Shown here one piece after another: positions 38,901 through 47,741 of a stretch of DNA of 64,000 nt (its first letter is position 1; each line of letters begins with the position of its first letter). Both the position numbers and the translations under genes were made by a program. Origin of the DNA: Chionoecetes opilio. Lineage: Eukaryota > Arthropoda > Malacostraca > Decapoda > Majidae. Under the pieces are notes generated by a model, which was not told where the DNA came from, ran no database searches, and saw only the letters and a program-made list of their open reading frames with translations. Location of the stretch: the NCBI GenBank assembly GCA_016584305.1, contig JACEEZ010018248.1, forward strand, positions 1-64,000, read 5' to 3'.

Positions 38901-40059
38901 GGTGATGTGGAAAGGGTGACAGAGTATGTGACAGAGGTGTAGAGTTTGTCAGGAGCAGAGACCTAAGGATCCCTCTAGTGAACTACGCCCTTGGGCTTGG
39001 CCACAGCGTCCGTGGAGTCGCCTGCATTTAGACTACTGTGCCCCGGTCGAGGGTCAGATATGGCTTCTTATTGTAGATGCACACAGTAAGTGGCTGGAGG
39101 TGCACAAAACGTCATCATCTTCTGCAAATGTAACAATAGAGAAATGTAGAAAATCTATGGCTTATTTTGGAATACCAGACACTGTAGTTTCTGATAATGC
39201 AACTTGCTTCACATGCCCTGAATTCCAGGATTTCTGCAGAGCCAACGGCATCGAACACATCACTTCTCCACCTTGGTCTCCGAAGAGCAATGGTCTATTG
39301 GAGAGAGCAGTACAAACATTCAAGCAAGGACTGAGGAAGCAAAAGGGAGGCAGCCTGGATACAAGAGTTTCTAGATTTCTCTTCAATTACAGATCCTGCC
39401 CTCACAGCGTGACCGGGGTCAGCCCGGCAGAGTTAATGTTTGGACGCCCCATGAAGACTTCCTTGGATCAGCTGAGGAAGGACAACCAGCGTGATAAGGT
39501 GGAGCGTTACCAGTGGAGACAGAAGACTCAGTATGATCAGCATGCCTGCGCGAAGTCATTCACTACGGGTGATTGGGTGTATGTGTCTGCCCTGCCAAGG
39601 ACCACAGGAGGAGCGAAATGGATGCCTGGGGTAGTAACTGACCGCGACAGATGCTCGTGCTCTGTGAGACTGGAAGATGGGAGGGAATTTAGAAGACACA
39701 TCGACCACATCAGAGCAAGACCGACTCAAACTCCCGCACTAGTGAGGGATTGGACACCATCTCGGCCGGACCAGACGCCAGCTCAGGCGGACGAATCTTC
39801 AATATCAGAGCCACATCTCCAATCACGAGTCAGGGAAGCAAGGGAATCTGGGCCCTGTAACACAGATCCAAGAACGCCTCTGATCATTACTGTACCCGCA
39901 GAAGCTGTATTGTCTCCTGCATCAACGGATGAACAATCTAAACAAGCCGAGGGTCATCCTGCGTTATTGCTGCCTGCACAAGACGACCAGCCTTCTAGAC
40001 CACCGTTGCGACGCTCGTCTAGAGTTTCTGTCAAGCCTGACAGATATGGATATAATTAG
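35932..40059 (+). pseudogene. Gypsy gag-pol, frame broken
   Basis: The start ATG is at 35932 (MPQFGHLSEFDESNKSVWGE), soon after the 5' LTR. Gag runs to about 36690 and ends in zinc-knuckle motifs (CFRCLSDRHNNSNC and CYQCHRVGH). The protease DTGA is near 36888. The RT has LDMSHAYNQIEL (motif A) near 37548 and FLDDMVV, the catalytic pair, near 37732. RNase H has DASPYGVG near 38168 and TDHKPL near 38370. Integrase has HEGHFG and WPG near 38830-38890, LDYCAP near 39030, VSDNATCF near 39190 and LLERAVQ near 39296, so all three catalytic acidic residues are visible. Frame changes occur near 36140, 37890, 38700 and 38940. There is no envelope gene. With LTRs almost identical, some breaks may be assembly errors. 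Confidence 0.88.
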
Positions 40060-40094
40060 ATAACTATGGATATAATGTAACTAAGGTGGAGGGA

Positions 40095-40314
40095 TGTAGT
40101 AACTGCTGGTGATAGATTGTTGGCGCTTCACGTTGCTGGTTTGGGGTTTCACTATTGGCGCCGCGGGGTTAATACACACTGTTAAGATGGACCTATCATG
40201 GACTCGGCACCAGTCGGTACCGAGCCACCACTGTATATACACCAATACAACTGAACCTGGCCTGAGCTTATTCCTACCCTGTCTCTCTGGACTCTACTAC
40301 GCTGGGATATCACA
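40095..40314 (+). repeat. Gypsy 3' LTR
   Basis: Full-length partner of 35678-35897, followed by the GAAGG duplication. Confidence 0.93.
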
Positions 40315-40319
40315 GAAGG

Positions 40320-40863
40320 GACCATCAACGTCCTCGAAGGTATTACTAACTAGTTTGACACCATTATCCCTCAGTATTTCAGCTGTGTCTTTTAGTCCAT
40401 TAACAGTTAAACTAATAACAATATTATTAACTACAGCAGCTACCCTACATTTATATCTTCCTAATTGGACTAGGGGTTGAACTATGTCAAAGGTTTGAGC
40501 CTCATTATTGGCGAGAAAACCTGATATGGTTAAATTCACTTTATTAATTATGGGTAGTTGTAATAATTCAACTATCTCCCTGCTTATGAAGGATCTTTGT
40601 GCACCACTGTCAAACATTGTCTTTACATTGACTGAATTACCATTGTGGCTCACATTCAACTCGGCAGTAGGAACCGCTGCTGAACTACTCTTATTAGTGA
40701 CTGCCATTCTAACTACTGTAGGGTCTGAGTTATTATCACTGTTAGGACAAAGAGCGATGTTATGAACAGATTGTTTACATTTCCTACAAGTTCTTAAGCT
40801 TATAGGGCATGCATTTGAAGCATGTTTACCACGGAGACAGGTTAGGCAAATACCAAGGCGCAT
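40320..40863 (-). pseudogene. BEL/Pao zinc-knuckle and aspartic protease
   Basis: The minus frame from 40863 reads MRLGICLTCLRGKHASNACP, then CRKCKQSVHNIALC: two CCHC-type knuckles. About 70 residues later, MFDSGAQRSFIS carries the DSGA active-site motif of BEL/Pao proteases. The frame is open up to the Gypsy insertion at 40319 and its continuation is at 35672. The gene is split and lacks RT. Confidence 0.8.
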
Positions 40864-40926
40864 AACCTTTCAACTCTCGTGTAACAATCTGAATAGATAT
40901 TACATGTGGAGGGTGGATGTCCCCCC

Positions 40927-41539
40927 TCACATAAGACAATTTATTATTCGTACTTCACTAGAAGTAACCCTGGCATTAGGGATTGTATCTATTATTTGAG
41001 TTGGTCTAAGTGGTTTTCTGGTAGGCTGAGAAGTTTGAATCTTAATTACAGGCTGTTTGATTTGCGTAACAGGCGCAGGATAAATACCCACTAACGAGGG
41101 ATCTTTAAACTCTAAGGGTGGCTGATATAGCTGATTACCCATAGATGTAATAATCGTGATCTCCCTGTGGAGGGGTTCTTGCTTAATACCTTGCAAACTT
41201 TGGGTTAAAGAAGCTATAGCTGTTGAGTGTTGATGGAATATGAGCACACTCCAGTTATCCCTCATATTAAATTACTTTATCGAGATATCTTTGACATTCG
41301 TGTTCATGATTGATAACACATTGCTGAATCATTTCTTTATCCCCAGCTTGTCTTAATTGAACTTCATATTGGAAGTAAACCTCCTCATATTTTTCCCATT
41401 GCTCATTTAACAATGGTAGACCTGTCTTTAACTTAATATAATCAATAGGTATTGCCTTAATTGCGTCCTCACATTTTTTATATATCCGTGTGAGCATTGC
41501 TAATTTAGCTGATAATGAATGCTTAGCTAATTTCGCCAT
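40927..41539 (-). pseudogene. BEL/Pao gag, N-terminal part
   Basis: Starts MAKLAKHSLSAKLAMLTRIY at 41539, with a helical, Glu/Gln-rich region (LLNEQWEKYEEVYFQYEVQL) typical of BEL gag N-termini, and stops at 41267. A second frame (MRDNWSVLIF..., 41265-40927) continues with a Pro-rich linker up to the knuckle region, so one frame change separates them. It lies about 350 bp from the 5' LTR. The gag identity rests on position and the downstream knuckles. Confidence 0.65.
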
Positions 41540-41892
41540 GATTTAGTTAATAACTGTGTCAAAATAAAATTAAATGCAAGATTACGTTACTATATATTAT
41601 ATAGTTGTTAGTTGATAATTAATTATATCTAAGTGGTGGTAGAGCCTGCTCTGCCTAACAAGGACGCGTAGCAAAGCGTATATAGTTTCAACCACCACAA
41701 CTAACTACGTAATCTCTGACGCCTTCTACTACCTGGCGTATGGTAGTTACCCGGCTGAGTCATTTTTCCTGACGCCGCAAAACACATCACCTCCATAACC
41801 AGCAATTCTGGTAGTCTAATAATTACGCGCCTCACAACGACCACCTTGAATCACATGAACATCAATATTCCTCACTCGGGGCACCATACATT

Positions 41893-42683
41893 TGGTGATT
41901 TATAAAACATACATATATTTAATGTGAGTCTTACCTAATCAAAACCCATGTTCTAGCTCATCCCGACACATACCCCAGCTAATCAACTAACTAGGATACT
42001 TATCGATGGATAGTGGGTTTACATCGCTGTAGGCTTATATCAACACTGCCTGTTCCTGTGATCCGATGTGGTCGCCGGGATCGAGGCCGCCCGTGAATGA
42101 CGAAGGTGGAGGCGTTAGTTGTTATCGGTTGGCGTCAAGGAAGCTATTCAGGCTTAATAGACGCGGCGAAATATTCAGTGTGTCGCATTTAACATGTCGT
42201 TTGATTTAAAACTATGTGCAAAGAGTCTATATACAAGCACGTATATTTAATAATAGATGTTACTCCCGCAAGGGACTGGAATGAACTGATTTTCCGTGAG
42301 TGGGCGGCTGCGATCGCCGCACAAATCCTACCTACGTGTCAATCGTTGGTGGCGGCGAGGCGCACCCCCACCAATACCTGCCACGTATACACGCAGGATA
42401 GGAACATATATTTGACGACGACCAATAGCCAGTCGCTCCAATCAAAGTGCTAATTATAAGGTGCAAATGCTTAATATTACTGGGAATGTTCAATTATTCT
42501 ATCCCAGTATTTATCATTTACTTAAATGAACTTAAATAATACCCATTACCATTTAAATTATATATACACATCCCTATACGCAGCCCTATGATGAGCGGAC
42601 AATAACTCCCTCACTAGGGGGGGGGGGGGGGAACAAACCACCACTACCAATTATGAGAGGGTGGTTGGTGGATAATTTCCACA
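41893..42683 (-). repeat. BEL/Pao 5' LTR
   Basis: 791 bp; partner of 33695-34488. Its outer end at 42683 is ...AATTTCCACA. The inner end at 41893 (TGGTGATTTATAAA) is more diverged than in the partner. Confidence 0.82.
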
Positions 42684-42689
42684 TATATA

Positions 42690-43505
42690 TCCACCGCTTA
42701 CAATGAAGAAGAAATAATAATATTACAAATAGTCAACCGTAATGTGAAACCTACAGACCCAGAGAGAAGAATAAAACTACAAATATATTACAAGAACATG
42801 AAAACCAGCAACCTCCTTCTCCGAAACAGCCCAAGTCAGATGAAATAGACAATCCAGAAGTCCCATGTCGTTTATAGGATCACATGCAAACGAGGAAAAT
42901 GTGAAGTCCTTCCCTCCTTCTACATCGGCATGACGACAACGAAGCTGTCTCGACGTCTTACTTTCCACTTAACTTCCAGAGCTCTAAAAAGTCACCTACT
43001 AGAGAAACCCGGCATCACCATCACAATATCATTTTTAGAAGAAAATACAGAAATGGTTGACATGTGTACTACAGATGTACACCGACTTCCAATTTTAAAA
43101 GCACTGTACATAAAAGATATTAATCCCAAGCTTAACGTAAAAGCATACGACCTACAAGCTCTCCCAAACATGAAAAGAAAAAAGGGTAGCGATATCTAAC
43201 CCGCAGAGACACAAAGCAAGGAGAAGCAGAAGTCATCCACCAATGAGCGTCGCCCGCTCACAAGGGGAGGCCGCCAGACTTATCCGTTAAATAGCGGCTC
43301 ACACTGCACCCACATCATTCTCACCTCTATCTTTGAGGAGAAAACATCTCTCCACGGTGCTGAAGAAGGGTCCATGACCCGAAATCGCGATACAGCAAGA
43401 TGACCAGCTACGGCGAAGTCATAAACTTGATCTCTAAAGAGAATATGACACTCTTAAGACAGAGAAAATATATTGAAAAAATAATAAACGCTGAACTAGC
43501 CATCC
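42690..43505 (+). pseudogene. Penelope-like element, GIY-YIG endonuclease end
   Basis: The plus frame begins STAYNEEEIIILQIVNRNV near 42690 and continues to RNSPSQMK, where an in-frame TAG falls near 42847. The GIY-YIG module follows: HVVYRITCKRGKCEV, LPSFYIGMTTTKLSRRLT and LEENTEMVDMCTTDV, then [19 protein letters not shown], ending near 43200. VVY...FYIG correspond to the GIY and YIG strands, R in KLSRR to the catalytic arginine, and the E of ENTE to the catalytic glutamate. The Cys pair in the YRITCKRGKC loop fits the zinc-binding insert typical of Penelope-like elements. The RT part is absent. The tail (43210-43505) contains a hammerhead-like motif and ends in (TA)n. Confidence 0.85.
43355..43397 (+). 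ncRNA. Hammerhead-ribozyme-like motif (candidate)
   Basis: CTGAAGA at 43360 is followed by A, then GGGTC-CAT-GACCC (stem II), GAAA at 43381 and the palindrome ATCGCGAT. This order resembles the hammerhead core (CUGANGA - stem II - GAAA - stem III), and such ribozymes are known in Penelope-like elements. Weak points are the extra A before stem II, a stem I of only about two pairs, and a three-pair stem III. The equivalent site at 54222-54262 has CTAAAGA, a core change. Activity is uncertain. Confidence 0.3.
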
Positions 43506-43514
43506 TTTACGATT

Positions 43515-43524
43515 TTATATATTA

Positions 43525-43590
<66 letters not shown>

Positions 43591-43606
43591 AAAGAGAGAG
43601 AGAGAA
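43515..43606. repeat. (TA)n and short GA microsatellites
   Basis: TA tract about 43527-43588, then (GA)n to 43606. Confidence 0.95.
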
Positions 43607-43607
43607 G

Positions 43608-44140
43608 CTCTTGCTCGACAAGGCCCAGATACGGCCTTACTTAGAGAACGCTGCCCTCTCCTGGATGTCGTGTGAAACCTCGCACAGTAGGAGGCTGGCA
43701 GCATCCAGCGTCGAGCCTTTCGATTGGTGGATGCTGCAGACCCTCCAGCCCTACCCGAGTCGGCGAGTCCCCTCGACTCACTGGAACACCGCAGGGACAT
43801 CGCGGCGCTTGTGGTATTCCACAAGGCACAAGTGCAGGGATTGCCACACCTGACTGGGTTACGACAGCCTCCGAGAGTCGCCACGCGAAGTCCGAGAACG
43901 GTGCTCACCGAGTCACCATTGGTGACGCAGTGGAGGTGCCGCGTTCCCGTGCCAGCCAGCACCAACATACCTTTGTGAGTCGCGTTTCCAGGATGTGGAA
44001 CATTTTCACGGCTGCCGTTCCTTCACCTCCATGAAATGAACACACAAAGTGTCAAGTTGGAGGCCAATCGGTGGAGACTGTCAAAGCCCACCCCGCTGAC
44101 GCTAGTGAATTAGTGACACCTGAGTGACAGCAACAGTGAC
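43608..44140 (+). pseudogene. LINE reverse transcriptase C-terminal fragment
   Basis: The frames read KAQIRPYLENAALSWMSC near 43620, SLEHRRDIAALVVFHKAQVQ near 43785, RQPPRVATRSPRTV near 43865 and FVSRVSRMWNIFTAAVPSP near 43975. 'R..LEY..L.W', 'L..RRD.A.L..F.K' and 'R....WN' are standard landmarks of the C-terminal domain after the RT in jockey-group LINEs. At least two frame changes. It is unrelated in sequence to family X or the BS-like family here, so it is a further LINE lineage. Confidence 0.7.
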
Positions 44141-44284
44141 TGAACAAACACTTTAAATGATGCTTTTCTGTATATAATGTTAATTTTTCAAGTCTTTGTA
44201 TTTTTATGTATGTAGTTATACGATTACTTGCTCTTAAGGTAGGTAGCACACAACAGTGCACCTTTGGGCTTATTGTATTTGTAT

Positions 44285-44420
<136 letters not shown>

Positions 44421-44506
44421 GATAAAAGCTCAAAAAAGAAAATAAATAAGTGCATAACAAAACAATTTAAAAAAAACCCAGTGAAAGAACAGGAAGCAGG
44501 ACTCAC

Positions 44507-44641
44507 CGAGGGTCAAGAAGATGGCCAGGGAAGCAGCCACTCTTTCCCACGCTCTTTCACTGACCACCGATGCCAAACCAGACGAGGCCGACATCAGACT
44601 CACTACGACACTCACCGCCAGGCCACCGCTCACCACCATCC
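44507..44641 (-). CDS. Putative exon of XK-related (XKR-like) gene, downstream exon
   Basis: Read on the minus strand, CAG precedes the exon at 44642, and the exon ends CTCG followed by GTGAGT, a strong donor. The 45-codon reading is MVVSGGLAVSVVVSLMSASS followed by GLASVVSERAWERVAASLAI and FLTLG: two hydrophobic stretches split by a charged SERAWER segment. The VSLMSASSGLAS string resembles the 'VSLLSAAWALAS' transmembrane stretch that follows the 'ESxPQL' helix in XK-related scramblase-type proteins. The exon starts with the two bases needed to complete the codon left by the exon at 46393-46537 (phase 1), which strongly supports joining them. It is an internal exon, so no start codon is implied. 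The XKR call is from memory of family pattern. Confidence 0.5.
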
Positions 44642-44780
44642 CTGTCCCACGTCACAAGAGTCATATTAGATGCTAAACAATCACCGGACCTGCCATCTTC
44701 CTATAACACGCGAGATACCTTTTGAATCCATATTGTTGTATATTTCTCATTATTATTTATTGTATTATTACTATTATAAC

Positions 44781-44785
<5 letters not shown>

Positions 44786-44849
<64 letters not shown>

Positions 44850-44862
44850 TATATATAAATAA

Positions 44863-44906
<44 letters not shown>

Positions 44907-44925
44907 TTTTTTTTTTTTACATTTG
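44786..44925. repeat. TA and CT microsatellites
   Basis: (TA)n 44786-44845, (CT)n 44864-44887, (TA)n to about 44910, then poly-T. Confidence 0.95.
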
Positions 44926-44931
44926 TGCCTA

Positions 44932-45246
44932 TAGCGCCTGTAGGCAGTGGTGCCTCAGGGCTAGGATGGTAGGCTCTGGAGGTTCCCTTGAAGTCTGTGA
45001 TGGTTGGCCCTCGCCCGTGGTGGCGCAGGCAGGATTTTTATAGTGACGCCTGTGATTAGAGGCTCATGCCGCCCCCATGTGTCCTCCGATGCACTCACAA
45101 TCGAAGGTAGAGTTAATGGGCAGGGCATGTGGGTGTTCTTAGGCCACTCGACGGTACAGAAAGGTTTTGTTTTTCGTCGGGGATCGAACTCGGGTCACCG
45201 AGAACGCCAGTCGGAGACGCTAACTACTCTGCTACCGCCTCCCCGT
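44932..45246 (-). mobile_element. tRNA-derived SINE (family 1)
   Basis: On the minus strand the head reads GGGAGGCGGTAGCAGAGTAG, then GTTAGCGTCTCCGACTGGCG and GTTCGATCC: A box and B box of a tRNA-derived RNA polymerase III promoter. The body contains TAGCCTAAGAACACCCACAT-like sequence, and the 3' end GGCACAAATGTAAAAA adjoins the poly-T at 44912. It is the inverted partner of 45613-45946. Confidence 0.85.
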
Positions 45247-45612
45247 ATAGTTATTTCGTGAAATGCCTAAGCACTTTAGTCAATCTGTGAAATGACCTAT
45301 TAACTTCGTCATGAAATGCCTAAAATATTTAGTCTTTGCATGAAATTACTTACATTTTTAGTCTAGTCATTTGGTTAGGTTAGGCTAGGTTAGGTTAGGA
45401 TAGATTACATGATAGGTTAGGTTAGGCTAGGATAGGATATAGGTTATATATAAACTATCCTAACCTAACCTAGTCTAACCTAACCAAATGACTAGACAAG
45501 AAATGAAAGTCATTTCATGCAAAAACTAAATTTTTTAGACATTTCATGACGAAGTTAATTAGTCATTTCACAGCTTGACTAAAATGCTTAGGCATTTCAC
45601 GAAATGACTATA
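45247..45612. repeat. Palindromic centre with TTAGG-like repeats
   Basis: The arms TAGTTATTTCGTGAAATGCC at 45248 and GGCATTTCACGAAATGACTA at 45592-45611 are inverted. Inside is GGTTAGGTTAGG sequence (45372-45460) and its complement CCTAACCTAACC (45458-45486). It is probably a foldback MITE. With the two outer SINEs it forms a ~1-kb palindrome. Confidence 0.8.
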
Positions 45613-45946
45613 CAGGGAGGCGGTAGCAGAATGGTTAGCGTCTCCGACTGACGTTCTCGGTGATCCGAGTTCGATCCCCGACGAAAACCAAAACCTTTCT
45701 GCACCGTCGAGTAGCCTAAGAACACCCACATGCCCTGCCCATCAACTCTACCTTCGATTGCGAGTGCATCGGAGGACACATGGGGGCGGCATGAGCCTCT
45801 AATCACAGGCGTCACTATGAAAATCTTGCCTGCGCCACCACGGGCGAGGGCCAACCATCACAGACTTCAAGGGAACCTCCAGAGCCTACCATCCTAGCCC
45901 TGAGGCACCACTGCCTACAGGCGCTATAGGCACAAATGTAAAAAAA
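45613..45946 (+). mobile_element. tRNA-derived SINE (family 1)
   Basis: The head GGGAGGCGGTAGCAGAATGG carries the A box, and GAGTTCGATCCCC near 45668 the B box. The 3' end is GGCGCTATAGGCACAAATG followed by poly-A and TA. Closely similar to the inverted copy at 44932 and to 55292-55845. Confidence 0.88.
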
Positions 45947-45961
45947 AAAAATATATATATA

Positions 45962-46145
45962 TTTTACATCACAAAGGATTGGGCAAGGGCACAAATAAAG
46001 CGAGGCAACACAAAGCCTGCTTAGTTGCCACTCACTATAAAGAAAACAGTAAGAGAATAAAGAAAGGGGGTGGGCCAATCTAGTTCGGGAGGTGTATTGT
46101 CACTTTTCTCTTGATAAGATTTAAGTCATAGAAGGTGAAAAAATT
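45962..46145 (-). pseudogene. BS/jockey-like LINE 3' end
   Basis: On the minus strand from 46140: [17 protein letters not shown], a stop, then the 3' untranslated TATTCTCTTACTGTTTTCTT and TTATTTGTGCCCTTGCCCAA, ending in a TA tract. The same tail occurs at 52790-52960. It is severely 5'-truncated. Confidence 0.8.
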
Positions 46146-46149
46146 GAAA

Positions 46150-46150
46150 C

Positions 46151-46226
<76 letters not shown>

Positions 46227-46234
46227 TATATATA

Positions 46235-46322
<88 letters not shown>

Positions 46323-46390
46323 ATATATATATATATATTGCTCTTTCTCACTTTTTTTTTTTTTTCTCTCTCTCTCTCTCTCTCTCTCTC
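46150..46390. repeat. TA and CT microsatellites
   Basis: (TA)n with TAC interruptions at 46150-46340, T-rich then (CT)n to 46390. The CT tract (GA on the minus strand) directly follows the donor of the XKR-like exon. Confidence 0.95.
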
Positions 46391-46392
46391 AC

Positions 46393-46537
46393 CCTTTGAG
46401 TGTGAAGGCGCATCATTGCTGAGCAGCACCATCAATATGTAGGACTGAACGCTGAGCTGCGGCACAGACTCCAGCAGCGAGTGGAACCAATTCGTCGTGG
46501 AAGATTGAGTTTCCTCCTTCGCCTGATCCCATAGCTC
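46393..46537 (-). CDS. Putative exon of XK-related (XKR-like) gene, upstream exon
   Basis: On the minus strand, TTTGTAG precedes the exon (acceptor AG at 46539-46538), and it ends TCAAAGG followed by GTGAGA (donor at 46392). The 145 nt read [20 protein letters not shown], then [20 protein letters not shown] and NDAPSHSK plus one base. '[14 protein letters not shown]' closely follows the most conserved XK/XKR helix (LFESxPQLxLQxYI). The codon use is GC-rich and unlike the surrounding repeats. Phase 1 at the 3' end fits the phase of the exon at 44641, giving a 1751-bp intron. XKR proteins are multipass plasma-membrane proteins; some are lipid scramblases. Other exons were not found; those upstream should lie above 46538. 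Confidence 0.6.
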
Positions 46538-47200
<663 letters not shown>

Positions 47201-47300
47201 TCTAATATACTATAGGAGTAGCCGTGTGTCTGTGTGTGTGTGTGTGTGTGTGTCTGTCTGTTTTGCGTAGCCGAAACTGTAAATTCAATTTTGATGAGAG
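47201..47300 (+). mobile_element. Helitron-like 5' end
   Basis: A followed by TCTAATATACTATAGGAGTA at 47201, then G/T-rich sequence with TGTCTGTCTG. The identical 20 bases start at 57349, again after A and before a GT tract. Helitron 5' ends start TC after an A, and animal examples have similar AT-rich leaders. The downstream limit is unknown. Confidence 0.45.
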
Positions 47301-47304
47301 TAGG

Positions 47305-47541
47305 CTAAAAAAATCGCAAATAAATCGTAGGTGGTAAACGGCTTGGTCCCATTAGTCCAGTAAATGTACACCAGGACCCACCACTAATTGCAACAGAAAC
47401 GAAACCAGTGTTATTTGTCTTGGATAAAGGTTCCTTATAGCATACTAAAAGTCCCAAAGAATTGTCGGAGTGGAACATGGTAAAATAACAGAATGAAAAA
47501 GCATCACTATTTTGTCTTTTTTTAACTTGGCGCAACTTCAA
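47305..47541 (-). CDS. Small conserved domain ORF (GFVSV-IS), downstream of PIN gene
   Basis: A 78-codon minus-strand frame, MKLRQVKKRQNSDAFSFCYF to IYLRFF, lies 200 bp after the PIN-family gene on the same strand. Its core, LGLLVCYKEP...TGFVSVAISGGSW...TGL, is matched by an inverted plus-strand reading at 50289-50424 (VGLLVNHEEY...TGFVSVPISGEFW...TGL). Differences between the copies fall so that the peptide is kept, which suggests coding. I do not know the domain. It could be an exon of a second protein of the element or a C-terminal part of a larger one. Confidence 0.45.
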   Translation of the reverse strand: MKLRQVKKRQNSDAFSFCYFTMFHSDNSLGLLVCYKEPLSKTNNTGFVSVAISGGSWCTFTGLMGPSRLPPTIYLRFF

Positions 47542-47741
47542 ATGGTCATAACTTCTTAACTAATAAAGATAATCCAAAACAAAGAACACCTTTACCTATG
47601 TTTTCATGGTTAATCTTTCAAGTAAAAGTGTTAAAAATGAGTTACCCCCCCCTAAAGTAAAATATGAGTCCCCCCCCCCCCCTTCCGCACACACATAGGA
47701 TATAATAAAACTCCTAATCTCAGTTACCTTTTCAGTCAGAT

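Larger units (their letters stand above)
35678..40314 (+). mobile_element. Gypsy (Ty3-type) LTR retrotransposon, very young
   Basis: The 220-bp LTRs (35678-35897, 40095-40314) start TGTAGTAACTGC and end GGGATATCACA. They differ at one base (AACCTG versus ACCCTG near their 3' ends). A perfect 5-bp duplication, GAAGG, flanks the element (35673-35677 and 40315-40319). CTGGCGACGAGGAT follows the left LTR, a common primer-site context in this group. The purine-rich AAGGTGGAGGGA precedes the right LTR. The full gag-pol order is present, broken by about four frame changes. The element is inserted in a BEL/Pao copy of opposite orientation. Confidence 0.93.
33695..42683 (-). mobile_element. BEL/Pao LTR retrotransposon, defective, with nested Gypsy
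   Basis: Two LTRs of about 790 bp (33695-34488 and 41893-42683) enclose, on the minus strand, gag, a zinc-knuckle/protease region and an integrase N-terminal part. There is no reverse transcriptase or RNase H: the frame passes from the GADYF region after the protease to GPTWLKE just before integrase, so about 2 kb seem deleted. A Gypsy element (35678-40314) sits between protease and the following segment. After the 5' LTR (minus strand), TGGTGCCCCGAG could be a primer-binding site. LTR differences are more numerous than in the inner Gypsy, so the BEL copy is older. AT-rich flanks hide a target duplication. Confidence 0.8.

Noticed and set aside
45613..45690. Functional tRNA genes at the tRNA-like heads (also 57690-57756, 58267-58335, 59950-60024)
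   Set aside because: Each is followed by a conserved non-tRNA body and tail and recurs as a family, so these are SINE heads.
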